Shown: positions 33,852 to 46,310, numbered from the stretch's first letter. The stretch is 64,000 nucleotides of DNA from Limnoperna fortunei (GCA_944474755.1 OX104125.1:46263599-46327598), one strand, 5' to 3'. The notes: a model not told the origin generated them from the letters alone. Numbers and translations: made by a program.

Positions 33852-36394
33852 CAATTTGGAACAAGACCATCACATATGCATAGTCGGTGGCCTAGGAGGT
33901 TTTCGAAATGTTGAATTTATAATGAGATGATATTTTGCAGCATATTATTAAGAGGAAATTAAATTATTTAGCGTAAAATTGAAAATTGTTGTCATCGTTA
34001 TATTAATTTTTGACTTCACGTACGTTATTGGTTGGACAAGTAAGGTGGAGCCTACCTCGTGTCGTGTCGCGCATCGTAATCAACCAGCGTGACAGCAAAT
34101 ATTTCTAATTTAGTTTCGTATCATATCTGTATGTTGCTTTAAAAAAAGTTTCACTGTCGATATGGGCACTTTTCGTAGAAAAAAATAAAACTTTAGGACA
34201 ATTAGTACGTTATACCATATTTTGACAAGCATACTTACCGGTCTAAAGTCTAATAAAATGGGATACGAAAACACCGCAGTGTTCTTTTTTCAATAGCCAC
34301 ACCGAGCCTGCGCATATATCCGCATAATTTCCCGCGTCTTACGGTTTCGTATGTTCGTATACGTGGAAACCCCGTACGTTATCTTTAGTTATTTTCACTG
34401 TTGTCAACATAACTTACTTAACCCTTTTTTAAATGTTGTCTAGCCCATGAAAGTGCCACTCCTTACACAAAATAACGATACATTCATTTGCCTTCATCAT
34501 TTTTCTACCAATATAACCTACAATCGGTGTTCATATAGACATACAATGAACACTAGTGTCACCTTTAGTAACATGGGGTTTCAATGTCACGCTTTTGACT
34601 TGTTTAAGGTACTGATTATCGTTTGACAAATGTCAATAACAGCGCTAATATTGTAAGGAAATAGGGAATGAATGTAAAAATAACTGCATCTTCATGTCAC
34701 TGAAGCATCCATAAAAGTTCCAGTTGGTACTGTAATGTAAACTTTTTAAAATGCATTAAGTGATCAAGTGGTGTTATATTGACCAACAAGGAGCACCTTT
34801 TTGGCTTTACCCATATTTGCATAATATTTGTGCATGATTGCAGGTGGGGCACTTTTGTTGTTATTATTATTTGAATAAGTGTTCTGTTTGTGTTATGGTC
34901 CTTTGATCTCATTTTAAAGTAAATTTCATCAATATATTTGTACATTTAAATAATTGAAAAGTGACTGCCAAAATACTATTCAATCTTTGCGTTGTAACTT
35001 CAATTCAAGTAGCATTACATGTATATTAACAAGTTCTGGAAATTAGTTCATATCCGCTCGGAGATTTTCGTATTTTCATTTGGTTTGTACTAGTTGTTGC
35101 GAGTATTTTTACTCTACACTACTTGAACAAAGAAAAAAGGCAGTCGGGTACCAGCTTTCACTGCATGTTTTGTTATAAATGGCGTGAACTATGATTAACA
35201 TGGCGCTGTGACAAATATTCAAAGATATCTTTGGCAAAGGCAATAAAAAATGTTTTAGCTATTCCCGATCTGGATCATAATCAAGCCACATGACCAAACA
35301 TACTTAACACGCTAATTTTTTAACATTTTTCAAGGGTCAAAACTTGACATGTACTGTACACACAAAATATGTACTAATGTCTGATAATTTCAGCCCTAAT
35401 CTCCAGTAGCCATTTATGTAAACCTGTTTAAAGATATATTGGCTTGTTCTTTTGATTGGAAGTATAGTTAGTAATAGAAAAGGATCAAAATTTATTAGAG
35501 ACCTAATTATTCGATAATTGGAAGTAGCCAGACCATGTTACCTGTGTACAAGTACCCACTGTCTACCACTAATTATATAATCAAAATAATAAGGAAATGA
35601 CAATAGTCTTACGAGTTAATTAGTTATAAAAACACTATAATTACTCCTAATTTTTGGAAACAAAATGAATTGGGGCACTTTAGAGTGAAAAGGGCGCCAG
35701 TCGGGACACAGGGGTGCTTGAGGGGCACACAGGGGCGCGGTAATTTTAGTGTGGGGCCCGGCGCCCCTCTATTTTCCCCTAATTGGAACACTGTCTCTAG
35801 CTAGTTATCTGCTAATAATCCCATGCCTGTCAATACTGAGGTTGCAGTTACTATATTAACCTGAATGACAAGACAGACAATTCATTTAATTCATAGGAAT
35901 TATTATCCTTAATCAACATCATTGAAATCTTTGAAGAAAATTGCTAAAATTTTAAGATTTCTCGAGGTAATTTGTGTTCTGTGCTCTGGTATATGCATTC
36001 AAATTTGAGATAAACTTATTACATACATTTAAGTCTTAATACAAGTACTTTGTATAATGTCTTGACAGCTGCATACACCCTACATTAAATGTAAATGCAT
36101 CTGGTAGTGATACTATATGTAGTTGTTCCTACATGTACACATAATGTATGAAAGGTGTATTTATTGCTATTTTGTTCAATATGCCTTTGATTATGCAATA
36201 TGAAAAAATGCCATCTCTCTGCACTTTCATGAGGTGGATAATTATATATTGTCAGTTTATAATTAGGGTGTGATGTGACCATGTTATAAAACAGAGATAA
36301 ACAGATTACTGTTTGTTTTACTTCTTCTATCTCATCCTCTGTGAGCAGCTCAGTTGATGATTTCGATCTTGGAAATAAAACAAACAATAATACA
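33852..36394. other. Intron sequence with a GC-rich island at 35672-35780
   Basis: The island has GGGCGCCAGTCGGGACACAG, GAGGGGCACACAGGGGCGCG and GGCCCGGCGCCCCT in otherwise A+T-rich DNA. On the minus strand near 36380 a good acceptor (TTTTATTTCCAAG) precedes 20 codons reading SKSSTELLTEDEIEEVKQ, but no donor or homology supports an exon. Confidence 0.35.
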
Positions 36395-37310
36395 TATACA
36401 CACTATGTAAACAATGTACTATATGGCTAAGTATTTCATGATAACACTGTACTGTTGCCAATCACATGCAATTTAGACAAGACTTGGAGAGCAATTATCA
36501 GTTAAGTTTTTATCTTAGAATATTGGCTATGGGTTTTATTCAGACTATTTATCAGAGCACACATCACACACATATCCTCTCTGGGTCTTCAAGGACTCGT
36601 GAGGCGCAATGTGCTAAAATTGTGAAAAGTGTAGGTAGCACTTAACTATGAGAAATAGTTCAGAATAAAACAGAATCGCTCTCTGAGTCTCCTCTATAGT
36701 CAACATAGGCAACAGTACAGTGTTAATATAGGATTAAACACTGGGTTTTAGGAAATTTTCAATGTGTAAACTCCGACAACTCACTCACAAACTAAATAAA
36801 GTCAGAAGGACGATAATTTCCTAAAACACGGTGTTTGATCCTTAAAATTCTCTGAAATAATCTGTGCGATTTTTAAAGCAGCAAAAACAGTTAACGAAAC
36901 CCATCTATACCTAAATGTACCAAGGCCGGAAAGCGCAAGAATATGCAAAACATAGTAAAAAAGAAATCTAGGTTCTGTAAATATTGATAAAAAAAAAAAA
37001 AAACAAAACCTTAAATTTTATGTATATTATATTTTATTTGAAATCTCAATCAATTTAATTAGAAATAATTGCAGCTGACAAAACATTGTCCCCTTATTAC
37101 CCTTACGATACGCTAGGAGGACGCCATCTTGTTTATCATGGTTACTGAAAGTAGTCCCCTTAGAGGAAATATTAATAGATAAATTATCTGAAATGACGTA
37201 ATTTAAGTGTTTTTATCCAATCAAAGCACTCAATATAAATAAATTATGGCATGAATAGAATTATCATGAAATACTTAGCCATATAGAACAGTGTTTATAT
37301 AGTGTGTATA
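36395..37310. mobile_element. Composite foldback element with nested palindromes
   Basis: Terminal arms 36395-36444 and 37261-37310 pair over 50 bp; the inner 26 bp (CTATATGGCTAAGTATTTCA then TGATAA) are a perfect match and the outer part has a few mismatches. Inside, AACACTGTACTGTTGCC (36443-36459) pairs exactly with 36708-36724, and 36723-36760 pairs with 36813-36845 around ACACTGGGTTTTAGGAAATT. No transposase frame. No target duplication identified. Confidence 0.7.
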
Positions 37311-38639
37311 ATAGTCCACAAAACCCTGTCAAACTAAGCTAGGAAATTCCTGATCTAGAAGTCACAATTTTGATTGGCTACATCATATAGGCGTGTAGCT
37401 AATCAAAAACTCGCTTTCATACATGACCTGGTTAGTGGATATCCAGATGTCGATTGAAAATAAACAAATGGATGTGTTGCATAGACCATATAAAAATCAG
37501 TTTTTTGTTTATACATATAACTGTCTGTATACATGTGCATGTTACATGTACATGAACCTTTGTGTGTATGTATAAATGAATGTGAGCATGCCAATATTGT
37601 GTGTAAGTACAGTAAAGGGCCAAGTTATAAGTATGCAGAAATCCGGGAAATTTTAAATCAAAGGGGATTTTATATAAGAGAAAATTAATTTGTAAAGTTT
37701 ATTAAAAACAAAAAAAAGGTCATAGGATTTAAAATTTGAACAAAAGAGTAAAATGCAATCAGATACATGTACTCCTCTTATAAGGAGCCATGTGCATGTG
37801 TAAAAATATCTGTTGAGTTGAATAACAGTTGTCTATAGATTTTTTATGAGTCACCTTGACATAGTTAAAATGTTTACATTATCATTATGGCATATGTTGG
37901 ATAATGTTCAAATCAATGTTTACAAATAAGAATTAAGTTTTGATTATTGTCCAGGCCATTTGATTATGACATTTGCTGTTTTGGCATTACTTAAATGTTG
38001 GATCATTTACAAACTGAAGGTAGTTTTATTACTTGACTATATAATACACACTGATGTATTCAATCACCTTATCAAATGTTCAGCAAGTGATTAAATTAAT
38101 TTAATTTTAACTTATTTGTCTTTTTGTGTACAATACCCACCCAGGCTGATCAGAGGATCTTTTAGACTTTTAGGCAAAAATGCCAGTACATACAGCCAAC
38201 TACAGTACATGTATATTCAAACAATTACTTTGTTTCAGTGCTTGATTTTGTACATTGTATACATAAAATCAGCCTCTAAATATACAGCTGTAGTTATGAA
38301 TTTTAAAGTGCATGTTGATTGTCTATGGGAGACAACTCCATGTCTATTTGTCATTTGAATACACCAATTAAGTTACCTCCCTTTCTATAAGACTTCAATT
38401 TAAACACTTATAAATTCACTAAGCTATACATATATAAAGCAACCCTTCTGTACTAAGCACATGGGTTAGGGGGCATTTAATTAAGAAGAAATATGTATGT
38501 ACATGTATAATGTATGTAGCCTATGATTTGAAGGGTTTTATGAAAGGGGATTACTGTATCATTACTACTATCATTTATGATAAATGATTTTAGGAAAATT
38601 ACAAAGTTTACCATTGGCATATGTAAGCAGTGAGGTTGC
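37311..38639. other. Intron sequence, nothing recognised
   Basis: Some CATGTA-rich text around 37500-37570 produces open frames on the minus strand; not proteins I know. Confidence 0.3.
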
Positions 38640-38790
38640 CATATTTGGTCCTTCAGGCAAATGTGCTTCACTGCCCGTTTCATTTCCAATGTCAAGGCTT
38701 TTCAACACGGTTTTAGCTTCCTCCAGTCTCGCATAAAAACTGGATGCCATACAAATTTGAGAAAAGTTAAATAAAAAAAACAAAGAACAA
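38640..38790 (+). mobile_element. Degenerate SINE 3' part
   Basis: GGTTTTAGCTTCCTCCAG and ATAAAAACTGGATGCCATAC followed by TTTGAGAAAAGTTAAA align with the SINE 3' half. This explains the protein-like 136-codon minus-strand frame that covers it. Confidence 0.5.
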
Positions 38791-39118
38791 ATAATATAAT
38801 TGCATAACCATGTTGAATTTTGTTTGTATAATTTAATTACCTTTGTAACCTGAAATGTAATTGGCCAATTTAAAGTGTAAATATAAAATTCAAAATCAAG
38901 TTTATCAAATAGAAATTTTATCAGAGCTTTGAAATTAGCTGCAAGTATCAGAAAATTATTTATAAATTTTGTTTTATTCATTTAGAGATCAAATCTGTTG
39001 CGTATGTGTAATATCTAACCCTATGATCATAGACAGAGTTGGAAAAAAATGCTAAATAATTGGAAAATTTAAGTGGTCAGTGCTTTGAATCAAAATAATG
39101 GTGTTGATACACTATTGC

Positions 39119-39245
39119 AGGGCTCAACACACTGGGCGAAGTGGGCGACAAAGTCGCCCTACTAGGACCTGAGGTCGCCCTAAAGTGCCTCAAAAGCGAA
39201 GTCGAAGTCGCCCTGTCATTTCCCTTAAGTCGCCCGATAGCTCAC
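39119..39245. repeat. GC-rich internally repetitive island (GTCGCCCT)
   Basis: GTCGCCCT or AGTCGCCC occurs five times, with CACTGGGCGAAGTGGGCGAC at the start. It begins after GGGCTCAACAC. The 71-codon open frame across it is rich in repeats and not recognised. Confidence 0.45.
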
Positions 39246-40159
39246 ATAAGAAAGATACTTGTAAATCTGGTCCAAATACTTCACCCAGACTACCAATTTA
39301 TCAGTAAATGTGTAATTCCAATAAAAAACGGCAAACAATATGCGTATTTAACATAATTTTAAACGATTTACGTCTTTCAAATGTATTACGCCCCATTTGT
39401 TTATTTACTGGATGTGACTAATTACCGGAAGTGAACAATGAAGAAAAGTAAAGTACAACGGCCCATAATGAAAAATCGTAATTTTTTTATAAACAAACAC
39501 TTTTAATTGGTTTCAAACTTCTGTTCTTTCAAAGAGTATTGTACTTTAACAATTTTCTTTGATGAGTATATGAGCTCCACTTGAAAGAATAAAGATGTAT
39601 AGTAACCCTTGGCTAGCGAAGATGAGTAATTATTGAATGACATCATGATAAGTTCTGTAGATGGGTGTCCCATGAAGCAATTTGGATCAGCACAACTTTG
39701 TCCAAGTGGAAGTGTGCTGAACAGAAGAATTATTTCTGGGTTTAATGTAATGTTATTCTATCTATCTTCTTTGGAAATTTGCTCAGATAAACATGGCATG
39801 TTCATAACAAACTGTTAGGAATATTATAATACAAGAACTCATGAATGAAGTTTATGTCTACACATATCCAAATATTTTTGTTGATCTATTTTTATTTGTG
39901 AATACCTTGTACGGCTACAAGTACTGAAGTAGATAGAAAAATAGTCCCTATATCTGGTGGTTTTTTTTCATTGATAAATGATAAAGGTTACAGTATGTGC
40001 TGTTTGATATTGCATACCATGAATAATAATGAAAAATAAAGAAAAAAAACTGAATCTAAGTGTGTTATGGTTTTAAAACACAAGAGAAATAATCCTGGAA
40101 ATTGATGTAAATAATGAAAAATGTATGTAACTACTGCAAAATTAATTATTTGTACGGTC
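39246..40159. other. Intron sequence, nothing recognised
   Basis: No feature supported. Confidence 0.3.
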
Positions 40160-40252
40160 CCCCTGACTTCTCCCTAGTGTCTCCTGAAGTCTCCCTATCA
40201 GGGCCTGACTTCTCCCTGTTTGGCTGACAGGGAGAAGTCACTTCTCCCTACT
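40160..40252. repeat. Internally repetitive island (CTTCTCCCT)
   Basis: GACTTCTCCCT, GAAGTCTCCCT and CACTTCTCCCT recur, with one inverse complement (GGGAGAAGT). It abuts the element starting at 40257. Confidence 0.5.
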
Positions 40253-40256
40253 TTTT

Positions 40257-42423
40257 AGCTCACCTGGACCGAAGGTCCATGTGAGCTTCTGCCATCACTT
40301 GGCGTCCGTCGTCCGTCGTAAACTTTTTCAAAAATCTTCTCCTCTGAAACCACTGGGCCAATTTTTTTCAAACTTGGCCACAATCATCCTTAGGGTTCCT
40401 AGTTTCAAGTTTGTACCCAGGGTGTTGATCAACAGACAAATATGGCCGCTGTTACTAAAAATAGAACATGGGGGTCAACACAGGTTTTTGATCATTATCT
40501 AAAAAATTATAATAGCTATAGAGAAAACCGTTACTTCAAATTGATCAGCACATTAAGGTCTATAATAGTTGCTATAAGTGTGAAGTTGTGTATTGGCTTC
40601 TTGTAGGAGTTATTGCCCTTTATTGACAATTTTTGACAAAATTTTTGGTATTTACAATATAACCTGAAAACTATACGAGGTAGAGTGAAACTGTTAATGG
40701 CAAAAATGATCAGCAATAAAAGCCCTACAATTCACTTGATTGGTCTGAAATTGTCAGATGACTCCTTATATGAGTTATTGCCCTTAAATGGTAATTTTTT
40801 ATGAAATTTTCCGTTTTTGTCCTGTAACTTTAAAACTATAACAGCTAGAGTAAAACTGTAAATAGCAAAAATGATCAACAATACAAGCCCTACAATTCAC
40901 TGTATTAGTCTGAAATTGTCAGATGACTCCTTATAGGAGTTATTGCCCTTAAATGGCAATTTTTTATGAAATTTTCCATTTTTGTCCTGTAACTTGAAAA
41001 CTATAGCAGCTAGATTGAAACTGTAAATTGCACAAATGATCAGCAATAAAGGCCCTACAATTCACTTGATTGGTCTGAAATTGTCAGACAACTCCTTAAA
41101 TAAGTTATTGCCCATAAATGACAATTTTTTATGAAATTTTTTCGTTTTTGTTCTGTAACTTAAAAACTGTAACAGCTAGAGTGAAACTGTTAATAGCAAA
41201 AATGATCAGCAATACAAACCCTACAAATTACTATATAAGTCTGAAATTGTCAGATGACTCCTTATAGGAGTTATTGCCCTTAAACTGCAATTTTTTATGA
41301 AATTTCCCGTTTTTGTCCTGTAACTTTAAAACTATAACAGCTAGAGTAAAACTGTAAATAGCAAAAATGATCAACAATACAAGCCCTACAATTCACTGTA
41401 TTAGTCTGAAATTGTCAGATGACTCCTTATAGGAGTTATTGCCCTTAAATGGCAATTTTTTATGAAATTTTCCGTTTTAGTCTGTAACTTGAAAACTATA
41501 GCAGCTAGATTGAAACTGTAAATTGCACAAATGATCAGTAATAAAGGCCCTACAATTCACTTGATTGGTCTGAAATTGTCAGATAACTCCTTTAATAAGT
41601 TATTGCCCATAAATGACAATTTTTTATGAAATTTTCCGTTTTTGTCCTGTAACTTAAAAACTGTAACAGCTAGAGTGAAACTGTTAATAGCAAAAATGAT
41701 CAGCAATACAAGCCCTACAAATTACTATATAAGTCTGAAATTGTCAGATGACTCCTTATAGGAGTTATTGCCCTTAAATTGCCATTTTTTATGAAATTTT
41801 CCGTTTTTGTCCTGTAACTTAAAAACCATAACAGCTAGAGTGAAATAATAAATTGCAAAAATGATCAGCAATAAAAGCCCTACAATTCACTTTATTGGTC
41901 TGAAATTGTCAGATGACTCCTTATAGGGGTTATTGCCCTTAAATGACAATTTTGTTATGAAATTTTCCATTTTTGTCCTGTAACTTGAAAACTATAGCAG
42001 CTAGATTAAAACTGTAAATTGCACAAATGATCAGCAATAGAAGCCCTACAAATGATTGCTTAGTCCAAAATTGCAAGATGACTCTTTATAGGAGTTATTG
42101 CCCTTTCATTATGAATTCGGACAAATGATCAGTTTTTGAATTATAAATTAGTCTATAACACACCTATTAGTAGAGTAAAACTGTAAATTTCTAAAGTACC
42201 CTAAAGGACAATGCCTAAAAACCATTTAATTTTCAGAAATTGTCTGATGGCACCTTATAGGAGTTATTGTATTTAACAAAAATTTTTGAAGAAATGTTTA
42301 GTTTTTGCAAAGTAACTTAAAAGCTATAACAACTAGACTGAAACTGTTAATTTCAAAAATTTTAATATAGTTGAAGTCATTTGGATTCCAGGTGAGCGAT
42401 TTCAGGCTCCTGGGAGCCTCTAG
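40257..42423 (+). mobile_element. AGCTCACC-family element, complete copy
   Basis: The 5' hairpin (40257-40287) pairs AGCTCACCTGGACC with GGTCCATGTGAGCT around GAA. Then GGCGTCCGTCGTCCGTCG and TCTCCTCTGAAACCACTGGG. The body is about ten tandem units of 164-166 bp (CTACAATTCACTTGATTGG..., GGAGTTATTGCCCTTAAATG..., TTTTTGTCCTGTAACTT...). The 3' end reads CCAGGTGAGCGATTTCA, a hairpin GGCTCCTGGGAGCC (42405-42418), then TCTAG. Non-coding. The relatives at 523, 25384 and 49045 show the same layout. Confidence 0.88.
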
Positions 42424-43077
42424 TTTAGAGTGTGGTGACCCCTGCAGTTATTGGTCAGTATCACATTCACTTCTTGCAAAACTAAGTGAGGTCAACATTT
42501 GTGTATTAAGACTTATGGTATGACCACTTGTTGACTATGGCAATATAGTACATTCAACAAGGTACTAGTTTGTAAATGTAGAAATGTAAGGTCCTTGTGA
42601 ACTTACTATATGGAAAGTGAGATCAACTATGTCAAATTAAAAAGGTAAGGTTCCAATAATCAATTGTATACAGCACTGATTGAATATATTTTGCCCATTC
42701 AAATTTATCACATTAAGTGTTTGCACCTTTGATTTTAGTTTTTGTTGTACATCGATTGATAAAACCCTGTGTGTACCTTTCAATATGAATACATACATGT
42801 ACCCAGGTGCAAGTCAATACAACATATAAAAATGTTGACAGTCATTAATTAGTAAACAATACAAACTTTAAGTGTCAATAAAATGTAGATACGTTACAGT
42901 GGCATAAAATAAATATAGCCGGTAACTGACCATTTATATTCAAAATAAAAGACATTGCCATTATGTTGACTATGTTAGTCTAAGGTGAATACATTAGGTT
43001 TACAAAAAATGGCATGTCAACAACAAAATAAACATTACTAGACAAAAATTCATATTTACATTTTTGTGTTAAATCAT
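42424..43077. other. Intron sequence, nothing recognised
   Basis: No feature supported. Confidence 0.3.
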
Positions 43078-43222
43078 ACACATTGAAGACGACAGCATAA
43101 ATTGACTTACTGTACAGGCCTCGCGAATTTTAATTTCTCCGCGCATCTCGGTGGAGGAAATTCGGGTCTCCGCGGTCATCTCCACCGAAGACACATTGAA
43201 GACGACAGCATAAATTGACTTA
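43078..43222. repeat. 32-bp direct repeats flanking an 81-bp hairpin-bearing insert
   Basis: 43078-43109 and 43191-43222 are identical (ACACATTGAAGACGACAGCA...). The 81 bp between are GC-rich, and TCGGTGGAG pairs with CTCCACCGA inside. It could be an insertion with long target duplication or a tandem duplication. Confidence 0.7.
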
Positions 43223-43929
43223 TATTCAACACTGAAAATAAAATATTAAACATGACTGCTTTATTATGTTTGCATTTTCTTCTGCAGTCAAATGGGTAAC
43301 AATCATTGTCAGTGCCTGTTTTCTGTCGCAGAGGTTAGAGAATTCTTCGTTAGGTTCTTAAATTCTTGGGTTAGTTGATCTCCCCACAAAATCCTCATAA
43401 ATTTACCTAGTACCTTGAATAAATAAGTCATTCACACTGACATTATTTTATGCAACATACCTACCCTATTCAGTGATATTACAACAAGCGATTCATGTTA
43501 ATATTACTTGATATTTTAAGTATTATACAGAAACTCCAGGGTGTTAAGATTATTATTTATACAAAACGGGTAAATGTTATTTCACACAGCCATTTTCCAC
43601 TACTCATACTTTCTTGGTTTAACATTGTTGTTCTGCAGTGGATTTCACAAAAAGTTGTAAGTATAAAATTGTAAGTCTTGGAAGATCAAAAAGAGATGCA
43701 TTGTGATGTCAGCACTTACGATATATTTTACACTAAACTAAATGCCAAAACCCCCATGGAAAAAATTTTTGGCTTGCATTTTTTTATTATTCTATATTTT
43801 ACCTTTTTATTACGAAAATTCAGTAGAAAAAATGTAGATACGATAACCTGTCCATGTTTTATAATATGCCTCTGTTGTTAAGTTGTTACAAATCTTCCTT
43901 GACCTTTGCTATGGGAATTTTACATAATA
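43223..43929. other. Intron sequence, nothing recognised
   Basis: No feature supported. Confidence 0.3.
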
Positions 43930-44310
43930 AGTCAGCCATTTTTGTTTCTAAAGGGACCTTACAATGTTTACAAATGTTCATCTGCTTTTGTATCATTCAA
44001 TGGTTTTTGGACAAACCATGAGACTTTTCCCTCCTTAACTGCAGACAACATTACCCGAAGAATTTCGAGTAGACAACAATCAATTGTTTCTAAAGTACAC
44101 TTCCGTTCTAATTAGGTCAAATTTTAGTATGGAAAATCGCCCTTTCAAAATTTAAAAACTGCCATATTTCAAAATGCTGAATTTTTCAAGGAAATAATTA
44201 TTGATTTCAAAAAGTACCCGCTCTACAAAAGGAGCATAAGCTGAACCATACATGGTAAGCAGTTTTCATTTTTCACGCAAAAAACCCTCTCAAAAATACG
44301 TCAACACTTA
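43930..44310 (+). repeat. Dispersed repeat, partner of 6430-6790
   Basis: Same blocks in the same order as 6430-6790: TTTCTAAAGGGACCTTA, CTTCCGTTCTAATTAGG, CTCTACAAAAGGAGCATAAG and GGTAAGCAGTTTTCATTTTT. Confidence 0.65.
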
Positions 44311-45879
44311 GTATAAGATGTTTTGTGAAGGCAATGCTGGTTTTCAGCACTACCCTTTTTTATCTAGACCATACTTGCTGTTTTTACATGCATATACATG
44401 CATCACTAGAATAAAAAAAAAATTAAACATCGAGCTGACATACAACTTACATACCCTTATGGAATACTGTAAAAATGTTTTATCAAATTAATTTTTCCTT
44501 TCGGGTTAAAATTTTAAATATATATAAATAATTTATTTCAGTCTGTTCTATAAGACTATACCTATATGAACTGTTTATATTCACATACAATAGATAATTT
44601 GACAAACACATTTAGATATTGATAAGTAGATATTCTTGTAAAAACTCCACATACGTACCTAACATGTATATTAAGTAATACATGTAGCTTGTATGACAAG
44701 AAATGCTGTTTTTTTACACAGTTGCACTAAAAAATTTATATTAAAAATTCGCTAAAAGTTTTAAATAATTATTAAAATTTCTGTAATATGACAATAACTT
44801 TATTTCAGTCTATTATCATATTTGTTTGTATGCATATAAATCAGATAATTTGTCAACCCTGTACAGGTATTGATAACATTTTACATGTTATCCTGGTAAA
44901 TACTCAACATGCGTACCGTACCTTACATGTATATTAACTAATATTATGTATGAGTGTTAATTTTTTTTTCGTATTACATATTTTTGTGACTAATATGCCA
45001 AAGACAGAAAGTTTAAATTGTCAATTACAACAAATATACTTGTAACTGGGGTAATATCAGGTTGTGTTTGCACAGGATACAAGGCGATATTGATAATATT
45101 ACATGTACAACTTGTATATGTTCATTTATGAATTGGGTGGCCAGTTTAAAACACTACATTGATATAACTGCGAGAAATATTTTTCCTATACATAAGTAAG
45201 TAGGATTCTTATTTACAATTACGTTTACATGAGGACAGCATTTCCATTTCCGTGTCAAGATGTAGGCTTATATGAATAGGTTGATATTACACCAAAATCA
45301 TTGAAGTTTATTAATAACTTGTTCTATACATGTATAATAGAGTGAGGAAGCCAGCTTTCCCTTTACTTTTATAATTAAAAAAAAATTTAATTGGTACAGT
45401 TTGTAAACAAACAAAAACTTGGGAAATGTCAACATAATTTTTAAAAATTTAATTAACAACTAAATTTTAACTGAAGTTTTATTTGCAAGTATTTTTTTTT
45501 TCTACAAAATTACATTTATTTTTACCAAGAAAAAAAAAGAATCTGGCATTTTCTTTGACAAATTATACTACCATACGTGTAGTTATTTCAAGAAATCTCT
45601 GATAACTTTACAATGACTGATGTTTTTTTATGTCCTTGACTACCGTTAAACGTTCTTGTACGGACTTCTACAATACTAAAATTAACTAAAACTAATTATA
45701 AGCATTACTACAAGATACATGCAATTCAAAGAAGCAAATGCATGAATAAGTAACATTTTTAAAAAGATTTTTTAATAGTTTCTGCCTCAAGTTGACTACT
45801 AACTGACTCATGCAATTTTAATTTTGTCACTTTAATATTGTTTTAAAATGTAGTATTGATAGACTTTTATAATGTGCCA
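44311..45879. other. A+T-rich intron with a diffuse duplication
   Basis: The segments around 44550-44700 and 44800-44950 share TTTATTTCAGTCT, AGATAATTTG and TACCT..ACATGTATATTAA in order, suggesting an old duplication of about 260 bp. No exon. Confidence 0.35.
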
Positions 45880-46310
45880 TGATGTTCAGTGTACAATGTT
45901 CGGGAAAAGTTAAGTGCAATGTTTGGGGATAATTCAGTGTACATTGTTTGGAAATAATTCAGTGTACAGTGTTTGGAAATAATTCAGTGTACAGTGTTTG
46001 GGGAGGAATTCAGTGTACAGTGTTTGGGGAAAATTCAGTGTACAGTTTTTGGGGAGAATTCAGTGTGCAATGTTTGGTGAGAAATTCAGTGTACAGTGTT
46101 GGGAAGAATTCAGTGTACAATGTTTGGGGAGAATTCAGTGTACAATGTTTGGGGAGAATTCAGTGTACAATGTTTGGGGAGAATTTAGTGTGCAATGTTT
46201 GGGAAGAATTTATTATACAATGTTCGGGGAGAATTTCGTGTACAAATTGTTTTGGGAGAATTAAGTGTACAAATTGTTTGGGGAGAATTCAGTGTACAAA
46301 GTTAATGGAG
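45880..46310. repeat. Minisatellite of about 24-25 bp, roughly 17 copies
   Basis: The unit is close to AATTCAGTGTACAATG followed by TTTGGGGAG. Frames of 88-167 codons on the plus strand (for example VYSVWG or SVQCLGRI repeats) exist only because the unit lacks stops. Confidence 0.93.

Noticed and set aside
36085..36387. Minus-strand exon SKSSTELLTEDEIEEVKQ
   Set aside because: Good acceptor but no convincing donor or homology, and the acceptor 27-mer recurs at 60684 without coding sequence.
38571..38981. 136-codon minus-strand frame that looks protein-like
   Set aside because: It covers a degenerate SINE 3' part (TTAGCTTCCTCCAG, ATAAAAACTGGATGCC), which explains its composition.
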